The position numbers and the translations under genes were made by a program. A model generated the notes under the pieces. The model ran no database searches and had not been told where the DNA came from. It saw only the letters and a list, made by a program, of their open reading frames with translations. This document shows positions 1-8,140 of a stretch of DNA of 20,480 bases, one piece after another; the stretch's first letter is position 1; every line of letters begins with the position of its first letter. Origin of the DNA: Hirudo medicinalis (Eukaryota > Annelida > Clitellata > Hirudinida > Hirudinidae); assembly GCA_011800805.1 (NCBI GenBank), contig MPNW01000787.1, positions 128,537-149,016 of the forward strand. The letters run 5' to 3'.

Positions 1-191
1 GAACTGATTAATCGCTTCATCAGCAGCACCGACGGCTGGTTGATCAGGCATATTTAATCGACCATCGATTATTTCGAAAGCATTCTTTACTCCTCGCAGC
101 ATGATCATTATTCGGAATTTCCATGTGTTCCAGTTTCGCTTTCCACTGAGCTGATCAATCTGCTGTCTACTAAACTCTATTGTCTCGTTTA
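1..191 (-). CDS. Copia-type gag, N-terminal fragment (partial)
   Basis: Read on the minus strand, the frame stays open from the primer site to the window edge. It contains a stretch reading QLSGKRNWNTWKFRIMIMLR followed by GVKNAFEIIDGRL. This matches the start of Copia (Ty1/Copia) gag proteins, where a 'L.G..NW..WK..M...L......IIDG' pattern opens the UBN2-type domain. The fragment lies directly downstream of an LTR and primer site in the same orientation, so it is the 5' end of an element whose body is off the left edge. No in-frame ATG precedes the conserved block, so the start codon is either lost or uses another arrangement. Coding for the rest of the element cannot be judged. Confidence 0.75.
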
Positions 192-211
192 GGATGTCTG
201 GGCCAATAACC
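192..211 (-). other. Primer binding site of the Copia element
   Basis: The minus strand reads GGTTATTGGCCCAGACATCC immediately after the LTR. The Drosophila copia element has a very similar sequence (GGTTATGGGCCCAG) at this place, primed by an internal half of the initiator methionine tRNA. The position, abutting the LTR and just before gag, supports the same role here. The copia comparison is from knowledge of that element and was not aligned by program. Confidence 0.65.
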
Positions 212-442
212 TATTGAAAATTATTAAAGTAAATGGAAAAAACAGTTAATAGTTTAATAAACAACCGAACATAACTGTCAACTTTAAGCAATTAAGGAAC
301 TTGACTACATACAGTCTGTCAACAACAAAGTTATTAGACATCTTCGCCACGACAAGCTACTCGCTGCAACTTCTCACCAACTTCCGAGTGCCCCAGAACC
401 ACATAACATAGTTTTAGAACAATTAACAAAACTATTTCAACA
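212..442 (-). mobile_element. 5' LTR of the Copia-type retrotransposon
   Basis: On the minus strand this 231-bp block begins TGTTGAAATAGTTTTG and ends TTTTCAATA, giving short inverted ends. It is followed at once by the primer site and gag. A homologous block in the same orientation lies at 19624-19844; the two share many stretches, for example 'gacaagctactcgctgcaac' in forward reading. The left partner LTR and the matching target duplication are outside the window; the adjacent five bases at 443-447 are ATTAA. Confidence 0.8.
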
Positions 443-520
443 ATTAATTTTGATTATTTGTGTGCACTTAAAATTTTATATCTATAATATGAAACAGAAA
501 ATGCATGTGCATGTCTGTCC

Positions 521-632
521 CAAGAACTCCTCCCAAACGGTGAACGGTAGCGACTTGAAATTTGCACATGTCATTCTCCATGCCATTCTTAGGTCAACTG
601 TGCTATTTTCAATATTCAACTTTCACCTTTTC
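521..632 (+). repeat. Repeat unit A of a three-copy array
   Basis: A unit of about 110 bp opens with 'agaactcctcccaaacggtg', passes through 'cttgaaattt' and 'taggtcaact', and ends in a run like 'ttcaactttcacc'. Two further copies lie at 1348-1440 and 1442-1545. No coding potential is seen. It may be part of a larger dispersed repeat or a short satellite-like array. Confidence 0.6.
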
Positions 633-681
633 CTAAATCGCATATGAGCTTTAAACTCGAGAGCTACTACAAAAGAAGAGC

Positions 682-800
682 ATTGTGATCCCGCAATGTT
701 TGAGACCTTGCCTCTCGCGATGGCAGCACGGGTTCGAGTCCCGTTGCTGGAGCACCGTCCTAATAACCCAGTTCTTTGAGGACGTTTAATTGGCTGTATT
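682..800 (+). repeat. tRNA-derived SINE, copy 1
   Basis: The copy contains an exact polymerase III B box (GGTTCGAGTCC, about 730-740) inside a T-arm-like fold. It has 'gcctctcgcgatggcagca' upstream and 'gagcaccgtcctaat' downstream. The same blocks recur on the minus strand at 9877-9984 and, more decayed, at 7275-7375. Its 3' part (GGACGTTTAAT) matches the shared tail of the family. Acceptor-stem pairing is lost here, so it is a SINE and not a working tRNA gene. Confidence 0.6.
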
Positions 801-909
801 TGAAAGACGTAGATAATAACGTTATGAGCAAAATTGATTATGTGTATATGACTGGTGAAGTCGGTTTAAAAAAGCTGTACTATTTTAAACTTTTTCAACT
901 CACAAGAAC

Positions 910-1347
910 TGTAGGAGCACACGCACACAGCACAAAGATGCGCGAAGTCATTGGAGAATTTCGGCCTACTTGTGCCCAGCTTCGAGTATACTAAGCTTCA
1001 GCAGCAGGACAAAGAACTTCATCCTAGGCGTGAAGGACCAGTGATCGACCACGATTCCTTTGTGTGAGGAGCTACCGCCATCCTCCCGAGAGTCTATATA
1101 AGGAACCAGGCAGAGAGACTCTTACACTTCCTCTCTTCCTCCGGACTCTTCACTTGAGACGCTTACCTTTCTTTAGGATTCTTTCTATGTCTCGCTGGAT
1201 TCTTAGTCTTACTTGTACTTTTGCTCGTTGCTGACTATGCGATTTCCTTTCGAGTGGTGTTCATTCTGTGGACTCTGTTTACGTGAATAAAAACCTATAA
1301 AATTTATAGTATAAATATATCAGTTGTGTTTTGTCAGATCCGCAACA
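910..1347 (+). mobile_element. Probable solo LTR inserted in the repeat array
   Basis: This 438-bp block starts TGTAG and ends CAACA. It holds a TATA box (TATATAAG, 1095-1102) and a polyadenylation signal (AATAAA, 1287-1292) in LTR order (U3, R, U5). Both flanks are pieces of the 110-bp repeat, so it appears to have inserted into that array. The bases AACT occur at both junctions (907-910 and 1348-1351), consistent with a 4-bp target duplication if the first T is shared. No coding region or partner LTR is visible. The family is probably Gypsy-like, inferred from the target-site length only. Confidence 0.5.
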
Positions 1348-1545
1348 AACTCTTCCCAAATGGTGAACGTGACGTTTGCATGTGTTATTCTGTCTGCTAT
1401 TTCTAGGTAAGCTGCGCCACTTTCAACTTTTTTCAAGTCACCAGAACTCCCAAACGGTAAACAGTAGTGACTTGAAATTTTCATACGTCATTCTCTAAGC
1501 CATTCCTAGGTCAACTTTGCTATTTTCAATTTTAAACATTCATGT
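1348..1545 (+). repeat. Repeat units B and C of the array
   Basis: Two head-to-tail copies of the unit seen at 521-632. Unit B (1348-1440) is shorter and more diverged. Unit C (1442-1545) is close to unit A, sharing 'agaactcccaaacggta', 'agtgacttgaaatttt' and 'cattcctaggtcaactt'. Confidence 0.6.
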
Positions 1546-1861
1546 TGCCATGTGATCATTTTCGGCGTAGGTTCGGTTTCTGCCTAAAGTGATTCAGGTT
1601 TTCGGTCGTCTACCAGAAGTCAAGCTGTCACTCTGTCTGACAAAGTTGAGTCCGAAACCTGCGAACAGCGAGACGCCCGAGGTCGAAGAGGTGGATCTGT
1701 GTGCTGCGCACGACAGCCAGTCTGCTAATATCGATCCATAAGAAACTTCCGGCAGTCGAAGTCAATCCCATGTCGTGTCGCTGTATGAACAGGTTTTGAT
1801 CGAAAGTCATTTTAAAATTTAATTTTTTAATTTCTAACAAATCACATTCGGTCGGTCTGTA
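1546..1861. other. Intergenic, no recognised content
   Basis: I see no convincing exon, repeat or RNA here. Short open stretches on both strands lack recognisable motifs. It could be the decayed upstream part of the retrotransposon remnant that follows. Confidence 0.3.
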
Positions 1862-2320
1862 GTGAAAGATGTCCCGGCTTGCCTTCGCGATAAGATCGTT
1901 GTACGACCAGTTGCCCTCCAGGGACAATTTGCAGTGATGGAATTTAGTGGAAGATGCGAACTCTGTGGCGGAACCGAGACACTTCATCATGTGCTCGGCA
2001 ATTGCACATATGCCCTTACCAACGGTCGATATACGCGGCGATATAACCAGGTCCTTTGAGAAGTGTGTGAAAAAAGAAGTGTGTCAAAAGCAGCTGTTTC
2101 CAAAGCAAACTCGCGCACCATCGCAAATCAGCGGAAGATCTATTATTTGCGCCAAAGAAGATAGAGAAGCCAGAAGAAGTCTTCCGAAGCCAATGCAGGA
2201 AAGTCGGACAAACCCGTCGATCTCCGGTGTCAATGATCCATCGAAAGGACGGGTCCAACTCCTTGGTTATTGTCGAGGCTCGCAAATCACTATAGGTTAT
2301 CATCTAAATGGAGTCGAATA
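1862..2320 (+). pseudogene. R2-like non-LTR retrotransposon, C-terminal remnant
   Basis: One frame (1862-2056) gives CELCGGTETLHHVLGNC followed by a GRYTRRYNQVL stretch. This is the CCHC zinc finger and the following 'GRYTWRHDSVL'-like block found near the C-terminus of R2/NeSL-type retrotransposon proteins, just before the restriction-like endonuclease. The frame stops at 2057-2059, and a neighbouring frame carries on (RSFEKCVKK) to about 2320, so at least one frameshift has occurred. I could not identify the endonuclease catalytic residues in the continuation. The reverse transcriptase domain is not present upstream, so this is a 5'-truncated relic. Confidence 0.55.
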
Positions 2321-2942
2321 AAAGCCCGTGGCCGAGTGCTGAAAATTTCTTCCGACTGCCTCTACAAAGAAAATGTAGGCTCCAGTTTGCACATAGTAAT
2401 GACACGGCGTGAAGAAGAGCTTTCATGTAAGCAACTGAGGCGGACTCGATCAATACAATAAAGCCAAAGATATCCTCGCATGGTCGAAGTTTGCCGGCTC
2501 CCAAGCGGTGCAGTATGCTTTCATAAAGAAGCCAATAAAGCTTTAAATAAAGCTTTCAGAGTCGCTCCAGTACAGGCAATAATGATTGGCATAAGAAGGC
2601 CGAAACGTTTGAAGACTGGGGAATCTCCTCTGAAGATCCCTTTAGGAGCTCAAAGCCGGAGTATTAAGAAACTAAGAAACATTGTTGAAAAGATGTTGAG
2701 AAAATTCAAAATATTGGGATGTTCTATGAGCATAAAAATTCATAATATCCAAAATACCTACAAATGTGCGTAAACCTTGGTTTCCATAACAGTTACAAAA
2801 TTAAATATTGAGCAACATTGAATTCAAATTTTTTTGGACTACTCCTAATGACTTTTGAGTAATGTTTTATTTTGAAGAAAAATAAAGCAATTTTTCTTAT
2901 TTATGCAAACAGCAATTTATGTAAACAGCAAATGTAAAATTC
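2321..2942. other. Intergenic, no recognised gene
   Basis: No frame carries a recognisable domain. The left half (to about 2700) is less AT-rich and could be the decayed 3' part of the R2-like remnant. The right half is AT-rich. A reversed AATAAA near 2868 could serve the minus-strand ORF at 2943-3287. Confidence 0.3.
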
Positions 2943-3287
2943 TTACTTTTGACTTGCGCTCTGTTCATCTGAATGAACGTTTAATAGAATTTTAATGCAG
3001 TCCTCAACGCAATACATTTCACTCAATTTTACGGGAATAAACTTTTTGGCGGCTGTTTTCATTATATTTTTTTCTAAACAGCTTTGTGTTTTTTTTGCAC
3101 ACCAAGAAAATTTTGATGGAAATATGCAAGTGTCATCATATAACTTCTTGATTTTTTCCTTTTCGACAAATTCTGCTTTTCCTCTGTTTCTTATCGTTTG
3201 AAAACGGGTCTTTATTTCTTTTTTAATCACATTCTCAATTCCCCCATTTTCTGTTGTATCAACAACTATATGATACGATTTATGCAT
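2943..3287 (-). CDS. Unrecognised ORF, possible gene or exon
   Basis: An ATG-initiated frame of 114 codons, rich in Lys and Glu, with five cysteines, no membrane segment and no domain I recognise. The last sense codon and stop read AAG TAA inside 'caaaagtaagaa'. That is also a good 5' splice-site sequence (GTAAGA), so the frame could be an exon that continues elsewhere. An AATAAA on the same strand lies about 75 bp beyond the stop. The opposite strand is also partly open, so coding is uncertain. It could equally be a fragment of an unrecognised transposon. Confidence 0.3.
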   Translation of the reverse strand: MHKSYHIVVDTTENGGIENVIKKEIKTRFQTIRNRGKAEFVEKEKIKKLYDDTCIFPSKFSWCAKKTQSCLEKNIMKTAAKKFIPVKLSEMYCVEDCIKILLNVHSDEQSASQK

Positions 3288-3650
3288 GTTATTCTTTTTA
3301 TAATTTGAAGACGCATTTGATATAATCCAAAACAGCCGATTTTATAGCGCATTGCAACGTCATTTTAAATATTTAGTCATTTTGAACTTTTTTTTAGTAA
3401 TTGTGTTTTTATTCATTGTATTGAAATATAATCTACAACATTATATTAAATAATATCTTTTAACATTGGCGGAATTAGCGGCTTCACAAAAATGAACAAA
3501 AATGTTCAAAGTTTAAAAATGAAGTAGATATATTTATAATTAGTCATGGCTCTACTTTATATCATCAGAAACTTTTCAGTCTCATTTCATAAGATCAACA
3601 TGAAACTTGACAATCTTTTCCAGACGTGGGGCACTCGTACTTGTACTCGT
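3288..3650. other. AT-rich intergenic
   Basis: No exon or repeat is recognised. It would be the upstream region of the minus-strand ORF at 2943-3287 if that is real. Confidence 0.3.
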
Positions 3651-3656
3651 ACTTGG

Positions 3657-3716
3657 ATTTATTTATTTATTTATTTATTTGATTAAAGTCCGTTGCATAA
3701 CTAAGATGATTTGGAC
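3657..3716 (-). repeat. SINE 3' tail, 5'-truncated copy
   Basis: On the minus strand: GTCCAAATCATC, then TTAGTTATGCAACGGAC, then TTTAAT, ending in a run of ATAA units on a TAAA theme. The same tail occurs at 3945-3985 (+), 7275-7375 (-) and 9877-9984 (-). The ATAA run is a typical microsatellite end of a retroposed element. The tRNA-like head is absent. Confidence 0.6.
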
Positions 3717-3944
3717 TTTTTCGTTCTTGGACCTCCAAGTACTTTGTTACCATTTTATTGAAAAGCATGTTTATCGACGTTTATTTGCTTAATTAGATTT
3801 GTGAAATGAAACTTAGCAAGATTATAAATTCCTTCCTATTCAAATTTGTTTGAAAGTTGACAAGATTTTCGTACTCAATTAAATGGTCTGTTCCAAAAAT
3901 ATATAAAGGACACTCCGAATCATTAGATAATTAATTTTTTTTTA
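3717..3944. other. AT-rich spacer between two SINE tails
   Basis: The spacer separates two oppositely oriented SINE tails. Nothing else is recognised in it. Confidence 0.3.
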
Positions 3945-3985
3945 GTCCAAATCATTTCAGTTATGCAAGGGACTTGAATAATATA
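3945..3985 (+). repeat. SINE 3' tail, second copy, opposite orientation
   Basis: It reads GTCCAAATCATTTCAG, TTATGCAAGGGACTTGAAT and then an A/T-rich end. It differs by only a few bases from the tail on the minus strand at 3657-3716. Only the tail survives. Confidence 0.55.
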
Positions 3986-4555
3986 AAAGAACAAACTAGA
4001 TAATTTATATATTTTCCATATTCCGTTTATTTAGAGATTCACGGGATGTCTACTGATGTCTAATAAAATTGTTTATAGGGAAAGTGAGACAAAAGTCAAT
4101 AATAACTTCAAAAATTAAATTTTTGACAAAGTTATTCAACGCGAAATCACATTTCCATTTTTACTACTATTTGGAAACATTTTTCATCCATTGACCAAAT
4201 TAATGCTTCATATTCATTTAAAACAGAAACCTACTTTGAATTTTATTTGCATCTTGTAAATTTTATAGTCATAAGCAAGCCCCTTCCTATTTTAGATGGC
4301 TCAAAAACGCATTTTTACGCAATTTGCAAGTTTTAATGATTCTAGGAAGTTAAGATTCTAAGAAACTTAACAAGATTTTATATGTGGTAAAGTGTCATAA
4401 TGTCAAAATTGGAATAAATTCTATTGTGTGATGCACGAGAATTTTGCTTAAAATGCACCTTCTATCCAAACCTTTTGGCCACTATAATTTGAATCAATCA
4501 AATCGGGCAACAGGTTGTGCGATACATCAGGTCACCCAATATTTGTAAATGAGTT
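3986..4555. other. AT-rich intergenic
   Basis: No recognisable coding or repeat content. It may include decayed upstream parts of the hAT remnant that follows, but no frame shows it. Confidence 0.3.
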
Positions 4556-4790
4556 ATGATGACCATGAATAACTCTGATTGTTTCACATTCTGGCAATTT
4601 CATAAAGATAACCTGGATAAATTTTATGGACCTGCATTGTTAACTAATAATGTTCCAGCTTCAAGTGCCCCAAGTGGAAAGAATATTTAGTCATGGAGAA
4701 GTCGTTATGAGACCAGGAAGGTCTAAAATGAACTCAAGAACCTTGGCTTCCCTACTGTTGCTCATATTCACGATGCCAGCACGCTTGTAA
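4556..4790 (+). pseudogene. hAT transposase C-terminal dimerisation domain, frameshifted
   Basis: One frame reads FWQFHKDNLDKFYGPALL and then NNVPASSAPS. After a one-base shift near 4676 the adjacent frame continues with IFSHGEVVMRPGRSKMNSRT and LASLLLL, stopping at 4788-4790. The order W, then '(V/I)PASSAPSER(V/I)FS', then 'RP.RS.M....L..L..L' is the signature of the hAT family C-terminal dimerisation region. One extra base in 'agtggaaaga' accounts for the shift. No other part of the transposase or its termini is recognisable, so this is a dead fragment. Confidence 0.75.
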
Positions 4791-5155
4791 GTTTCGATAA
4801 CTAAATTACAAGTGTCTTTGCTTTCCTTATGTGTCTTTATTGTGAAATTAATTGTGTGCCGCTAATACACCAGATCTACACTTTACTGCTGTGATATTTA
4901 TGCACACATACAAAAAATTGCCCCTCCTACCTCGACCAATTTTAAAATCTTGGCTAAGCCACTGCCCTCATTTCTCGCACATTTGTTATTAATATTCTAT
5001 TTAGATCTATGCCTTGACAGTAATTTATTATGCTATTTATTTAAGATCAAGACTGTTGCTACTTTGGTTATAGGTATTTTCTTTCTATGTTTGGTAGCTT
5101 TTTTTCGATTTCTTGGCTTCGCTGTTTTTGTTTTGTCAGGCCCGACTGAGTTGTG
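4791..5155. other. Upstream region of the MITOK-like gene
   Basis: It is open in one frame with hydrophobic content (4950-5156), but that frame starts at TTG and has no family signature, so I treat it as 5' flank or 5' UTR. No TATA box is obvious near the start of the gene. Confidence 0.3.
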
Positions 5156-6518
5156 ATGCTGCCACTAAGGGGAATTTTGAAGACGTCTTTTATGCGGCGC
5201 AAGAATGCGATATTTTCTAGTTATAGATCTAACGCAAATAGTTTCGAAAGACCAAGATGGGAGCATTTGTTTAGGCGTTTTACAGGCTTCGACAGGTTAA
5301 CTGAAGCCAAAACTAACGCCAGTTTTGTTAGTTTCTATTTTCTCGAGTTTTATTTTCATAAACACGCTCTATTGAACATACCATATACTCCAGCTTCATT
5401 TTATAACCATTCTATTAGTTTTTGTCAAATTCGATGCACAACGCAATTTAATACTTTAAAGACCTAAATAACAAGAGTGACCGTTGCAACTTAAGGACAA
5501 AGGTACAACATTTATTACAAACAATAGGATCTAATAATCCTAAAATCTTTTCAAAATTACCTATTTTCTGTGACGATGGGTTATTAAAAGCATGGATTCA
5601 TGAATATTATTTGTTAGAATGCATGTTCACAACATTATAAACTTTATAACCAAGGCTTTAAAAATTAAATAAATAACAAATGCCCCAATCATTATTTTGC
5701 ATTTTCAACATTTTGAATTTAGCCAATTTTTACCCAAGGTTGAAAGTTCTTATTTATCAAATAAGCAAGACAAAGACCAGTGCTGGCAAATGCTAATTAT
5801 TTCTCAACAACAACTAGAAAATGTTCATTGTCAACTGGATCTTCTTCCTGTCCATGATGAAGATTATGCTAATGTGTTATTAGAGGAAGTATCTGTGATC
5901 AAAACTATTCGTTCTTTGTCTTTGGATTTTAATCTCCATGATAGGGTCATACAAGACAATCTCAGGTCATTTTCTTCAGTAGGAGAAGACTGCATGAATA
6001 TCCAAATGAAGTGTGAAAAGAAAATTCTCAGTTTGTATGGAATTGTAGCTTTAGCCAGCTTGGCTTTGGGGTCATTGATTATTTACATTTCTTTGAGCTT
6101 AAAGGAATATATGTCTCTAAATGACAACAAGCATGAGGATAATGAAGACTTGTCAGATCTAATGAGGTGGATCTGCAAACAAAATGCTAAATTGAAGAAG
6201 TGTATTAAAGACCTTTGGAATACAATTGAGTTGGATCAAAATTATGCTTTCAAACAAATTTTCACTCATGGCTTAAATGCTGATGAGTCTATCATGAAGA
6301 AAGACAATGCATTAGGGAACGTGTCACTGCAAAATAAACAATTGTTGGGTGATATGCTAACTGTAGAGCATGCAGTTTCTTCCCTGAAAGAATTTAATGA
6401 ATTTCCAGAGCTTATTATGCTAAAGAATCAAAGTAACATTGAGGAAAATAGAGGATTGTGGATTACAACTCTAGCTTATGGAGCTGCAGCTATGATTATT
6501 CCTGCTTTGTTAGTTTAA
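5156..6518 (+). CDS. CCDC51/MITOK-like mitochondrial potassium channel subunit
   Basis: Two exons, 5156-5326 and 5739-6518, join in phase across a 412-bp GT-AG intron (donor gttagt, acceptor tacccaag), giving 316 residues. MITOK (CCDC51) forms the pore of the ATP-sensitive potassium channel in the mitochondrial inner membrane, with ABCB8 as regulatory subunit. Exon 1 encodes a basic presequence-like N-terminus (residues 1-30, with no acidic residue). It is followed by W35EHLFRRFTGFDRLTEAK, matching 'WWDRYEEFVGLNEVREAQ' of the vertebrate protein. A coiled-coil-type region (about 60-150) leads to a first membrane segment at about 154-178. A soluble middle follows, and a second membrane segment ends the protein (about 296-315), the family's topology. 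The spacing from the exon 1 motif to the coiled-coil motif equals that of the human protein only with this splice. It is shorter than human (about 411). Identification rests on remembered family sequence; paralogue-level doubt is low, general doubt moderate. Confidence 0.72.
5327..5738 (+). other. Intron of the MITOK-like gene
   Basis: GT at 5327-5328 (gttagt) and AG at 5737-5738, preceded by a pyrimidine stretch (ccaatttttacccaag). An alternative AG at 5721-5722 would shift the phase against this donor. The intron is AT-rich; no repeat is recognised in it. Confidence 0.6.
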
Positions 6519-6914
6519 CAGCTCTAATTTATCTTGTTAGTTAATGCTAAAAATTATTAAGTCTTAAAAAATGTTAAGTAATTGCTTGAGCTGCTATTTT
6601 CTTGTGACATTATAATTCAATTTAACATGGTTCTGAAATAGATTTAAATTGCTTTCGCCTATGTTCTGAGAACTAGAAGAATGATAAAGATTTTTTTGTT
6701 TTTTGTGTGGTTTGAAAACTTAATTGACTGCCTTGCCACAAAGTCTACACCTCTTCCACCATACCCACCTTCACAAATTAAGCCCGGGGAAACTGATCGT
6801 ACACCAACCTTGTCACGAGCCCTGGCCTTTGTGGCCATCCCAAGTGGGGACATTTTCCACATATTGCTCCAGCCAATGACCACTGAACTGAATTTACCTT
6901 ACTGAGTAATTTTT
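6519..6914. other. 3' flank and intergenic
   Basis: The first 150 bp are AT-rich and fit a 3' UTR, but no canonical AATAAA was found there. From about 6745 the sequence is less AT-rich and open on both strands, without a domain I recognise. Confidence 0.3.
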
Positions 6915-6990
6915 TATTTAGCCAATATTTTGAGTGCCTTACGTATCCAAATAAGATGCGAAGGCACTTTTTAATAATTCTACCGTTTAC
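6915..6990 (-). repeat. Hairpin-containing repeat, copy 1
   Basis: A block of about 75 bp whose reverse complement matches 12478-12553. It holds a stem-loop at 6934-6967: GTGCCTT and AAGGCAC form the outer stem, and an inner, imperfect stem closes a 7-base loop. No family name can be given. Confidence 0.5.
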
Positions 6991-6994
6991 TTGC

Positions 6995-7250
6995 GCCCAT
7001 ACCTGAAGGCACTCCTTGGCAGTTCTGGCTGGGTTGTGAACATGACACATTACAACCCATTTGGCCAACCTGCAAATTCTTGCCACAGCACCATAGTGAA
7101 TCCATCATGTTTTATTTCTTGNGCCCATACCTGAAGGCACTCCTTGGCAGTTCTGGCTGGGTTGTGAACATGACACATTACAACCCATTTGGCCAACCTG
7201 CAAATTCTTGCCACAGCACCATAGTGAATCCATCATGTTTTATTTCTTGC
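6995..7250 (+). repeat. 128-bp exact tandem duplication around an N
   Basis: Positions 6995-7122 and 7123-7250 read the same base for base, starting 'gcccatacctgaaggcactc', except that the last base of the first copy is the N at 7122. A perfect repeat abutting one unresolved base is the usual mark of a contig join whose ends overlap. I therefore regard it as a probable assembly artefact and not a biological tandem repeat. Confidence 0.75.
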
Positions 7251-7274
7251 TTCATTTCCTAGACAATTAGTCAC

Positions 7275-7375
7275 CAGTTAATGTCTATTGCTTAACCGGA
7301 TGATTTAGACAATGCTCTCATAACAGGATCCAAATCCGTGGGAAGTGGGTATCTCAACCATTAGAGTAATATGAT
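7275..7375 (-). repeat. tRNA-derived SINE, diverged copy
   Basis: On the minus strand it has ATTACTCTAATGGTTGAGA (the A-box region), then GAGCATTGTCTAAATCATC and a tail 'gcaatagacattaa'. It matches the copy at 9877-9984 in the same order. The B box is degraded. Confidence 0.5.
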
Positions 7376-7660
7376 CAGAGATGGAGGAAATTTTATTAAA
7401 ATCCCGTTTATTACAGGATTGCGATAGGGACGGATGAACAACCTTTTCCCTTTCTGCCTTCCATTTCTCTGATTACATCTGACTGAATTTCAGAATTTAT
7501 GCAGTCAATGAACTGAAATGCATAATTTTTACTTCTCCAGTTCTTGGGAAGTTTAACATACTCAGCTTGAAAATAGACCAAAAGTGTGTATTTTATGTAA
7601 AATTATTATAAACATGAAAACAAAAATGAAAACATGATAATAGAAAGTATAAAAGAAATT
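7376..7660. other. AT-rich intergenic
   Basis: No exon or repeat is recognised. Confidence 0.25.
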
Positions 7661-7694
7661 TATTTGTAAAAATAAACCAACATCCAAGGAAAAA

Positions 7695-7770
7695 GTAATT
7701 TGCTTGAATCGCACTGACTGACAGTCCAGGTCGCTATGGAGGGGAAGCTGTATGACCATTAGGCAGCAGT
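7695..7770 (-). repeat. Possible second tRNA-like SINE head
   Basis: The minus strand reads CTGCCTAATGGTCATACAG, then about 45 bases later GCGATTCAAGC. These resemble degraded polymerase III A and B boxes at normal spacing. No second copy is present in the window, so the call is weak. Confidence 0.25.
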
Positions 7771-7880
7771 GTTTCAGGATGGAATAATTAATATGTTATA
7801 TTAATATTTTAAAAACTTGAAAGCTATCAGACACTCCATTGCAATCTAAATCACATGTTCATTTTTATCTTGTATATAAG

Positions 7881-7957
7881 ATTGAAAGTCTGTGTATTGG
7901 TGTGTTCAAAGCATTTTAATTGGTTACAATGGTATGGATCATTGGGCATTTTTAATG
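7881..7957 (+). repeat. Inverted dispersed repeat, left copy
   Basis: It contains 'attgaaagtctgtgt', 'gtgttcaaagc' and 'tggttacaatgg', ending 'ttgggcattttta'. The reverse complement of 8727-8800 carries the same blocks in the same order. Confidence 0.6.
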
Positions 7958-8040
7958 GTTAAAAATGTGTCCACACATAAATAAGTTTATAGATTTATAT
8001 TATAAATTTTTCATTTATTAAATATAGTTATATATATATT

Positions 8041-8140
8041 ACTAGCTTTTTTTTAACCTGGCTTTGCTCCGTGATATATTCAAACTTATTTTTTATTCAT
8101 TATAATTACAATTCATAATTAATGTTATTCAACCCGTAAT
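8041..8140 (+). repeat. Dispersed repeat opening ACTAGC..CTGGCTTTGC
   Basis: It reads 'actagc', 'cctggctttgctccgtgata', then 'attcaaactta' and 'attcattataatta'. The reverse complement of 9430-9545 repeats these blocks. Similar 'ACTAGCTGACCCGGCTTCGC' starts are common in invertebrate dispersed repeats, but I cannot assign a family. Confidence 0.55.

Noticed and set aside
715..757. A functional tRNA gene
   Set aside because: The B box is perfect but acceptor and anticodon arms do not fold, and related copies with a common tail identify a SINE.
4729..4790. A signal-peptide exon (MNSRTLASLLLLIF) with a GTAAGT donor
   Set aside because: The upstream residues match the hAT dimerisation domain, of which this hydrophobic stretch is the end.
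4950..5156. A hydrophobic 68-codon frame as a membrane protein
   Set aside because: TTG start and low-complexity hydrophobic composition expected from T-rich DNA; more likely 5' flank of the MITOK-like gene.
5327..5467. Coding extension of the frame that begins at 5156
   Set aside because: Past the donor the sequence loses similarity to the family and the frame ends soon after; it is read as intron.
5697..6518. A stand-alone gene starting at 5697
   Set aside because: The start would be TTG; a splice acceptor at 5738 and a matching donor at 5326 give a better family match.
6778..7086. A 102-codon frame on the minus strand
   Set aside because: It overlaps the dispersed hairpin repeat and the duplicated segment next to the N, and shows no known domain.
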